Under the pieces are notes generated by a model that saw only the letters and a program-made list of their open reading frames with translations, made no database searches and was not told the origin of the DNA. Shown here one piece after another: positions 63,921 through 64,000 of a DNA stretch of 64,000 nt. Source of the DNA: Anas platyrhynchos (Eukaryota > Chordata > Aves > Anseriformes > Anatidae); assembly GCF_047663525.1 (NCBI RefSeq), contig NC_092592.1:26779001-26843000 (forward strand). Direction: 5' to 3'. A program made the translations under genes and the position numbers. Within the stretch, counting starts at the first letter, position 1, and each line of letters starts with the position of its first letter.

Positions 63921-64000
63921 CTGCAGGGGGGGATGACAAGGCGCAGGGAGGGGCGGGCAGCACCGGCAGGCACCGGCAGCCCCCGGCCCGCCCCGCACCT

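Overview
The window reads as a compact, very G+C-rich vertebrate segment, most probably from a bird. Introns are short with GT-AG borders, CpG-rich promoters recur, G-rich minisatellites and pentanucleotide arrays are common, and the only interspersed repeats I recognise are two old CR1-type LINE remnants. I could not run a species search, so the bird assignment is inference. I saw no retrovirus, LTR element, Polinton, CRISPR array or tRNA.

Layout, left to right: HPS1 (+, 996-5360), PYROXD2 (+, 6381-10131), LOXL4 (+, 12596-17209), R3HCC1L (-, coding 24872-19493, promoter near 29.5 kb), a 7 kb gene-poor stretch beginning with a 16-bp minisatellite, CRTAC1 (+, 37722-47718 with a second terminal exon at 49607), GOLGA7B (-, 51452-49621), SFRP5 (+, 56656-58509), and ZFYVE27 (-, 63920-60656, 5' end beyond the right edge). 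From memory this is the human 10q24.2 order and relative orientation, read from the other strand. Every coding exon was traced by hand; reading phase closes at each junction and protein lengths fall close to the human ones (HPS1 701 aa, PYROXD2 583, LOXL4 761, SFRP5 317, GOLGA7B 165). R3HCC1L is shorter, because its large exon diverges.

The genes are not one pathway. HPS1 and ZFYVE27 serve membrane traffic, GOLGA7B protein palmitoylation, PYROXD2 is a mitochondrial flavoprotein-like oxidoreductase, and LOXL4, CRTAC1 and SFRP5 are secreted matrix or signalling proteins. Their link is conserved synteny.

The most notable points: (1) the alternative last exon of CRTAC1 is antisense to the last coding exon of GOLGA7B with codons aligned back to back, so one DNA stretch encodes an Ala-rich tail on one strand and a Ser/Gly-rich tail on the other; (2) HPS1 carries an AT-AC minor-spliceosome intron and GOLGA7B a probable U12-type GT-AG intron; (3) PYROXD2 has a 20-nt microexon inside its FAD-binding motif; (4) well-formed splice and poly(A) signals between GOLGA7B and SFRP5 suggest an undescribed plus-strand transcript; (5) several G-rich tandem arrays have internal structure.
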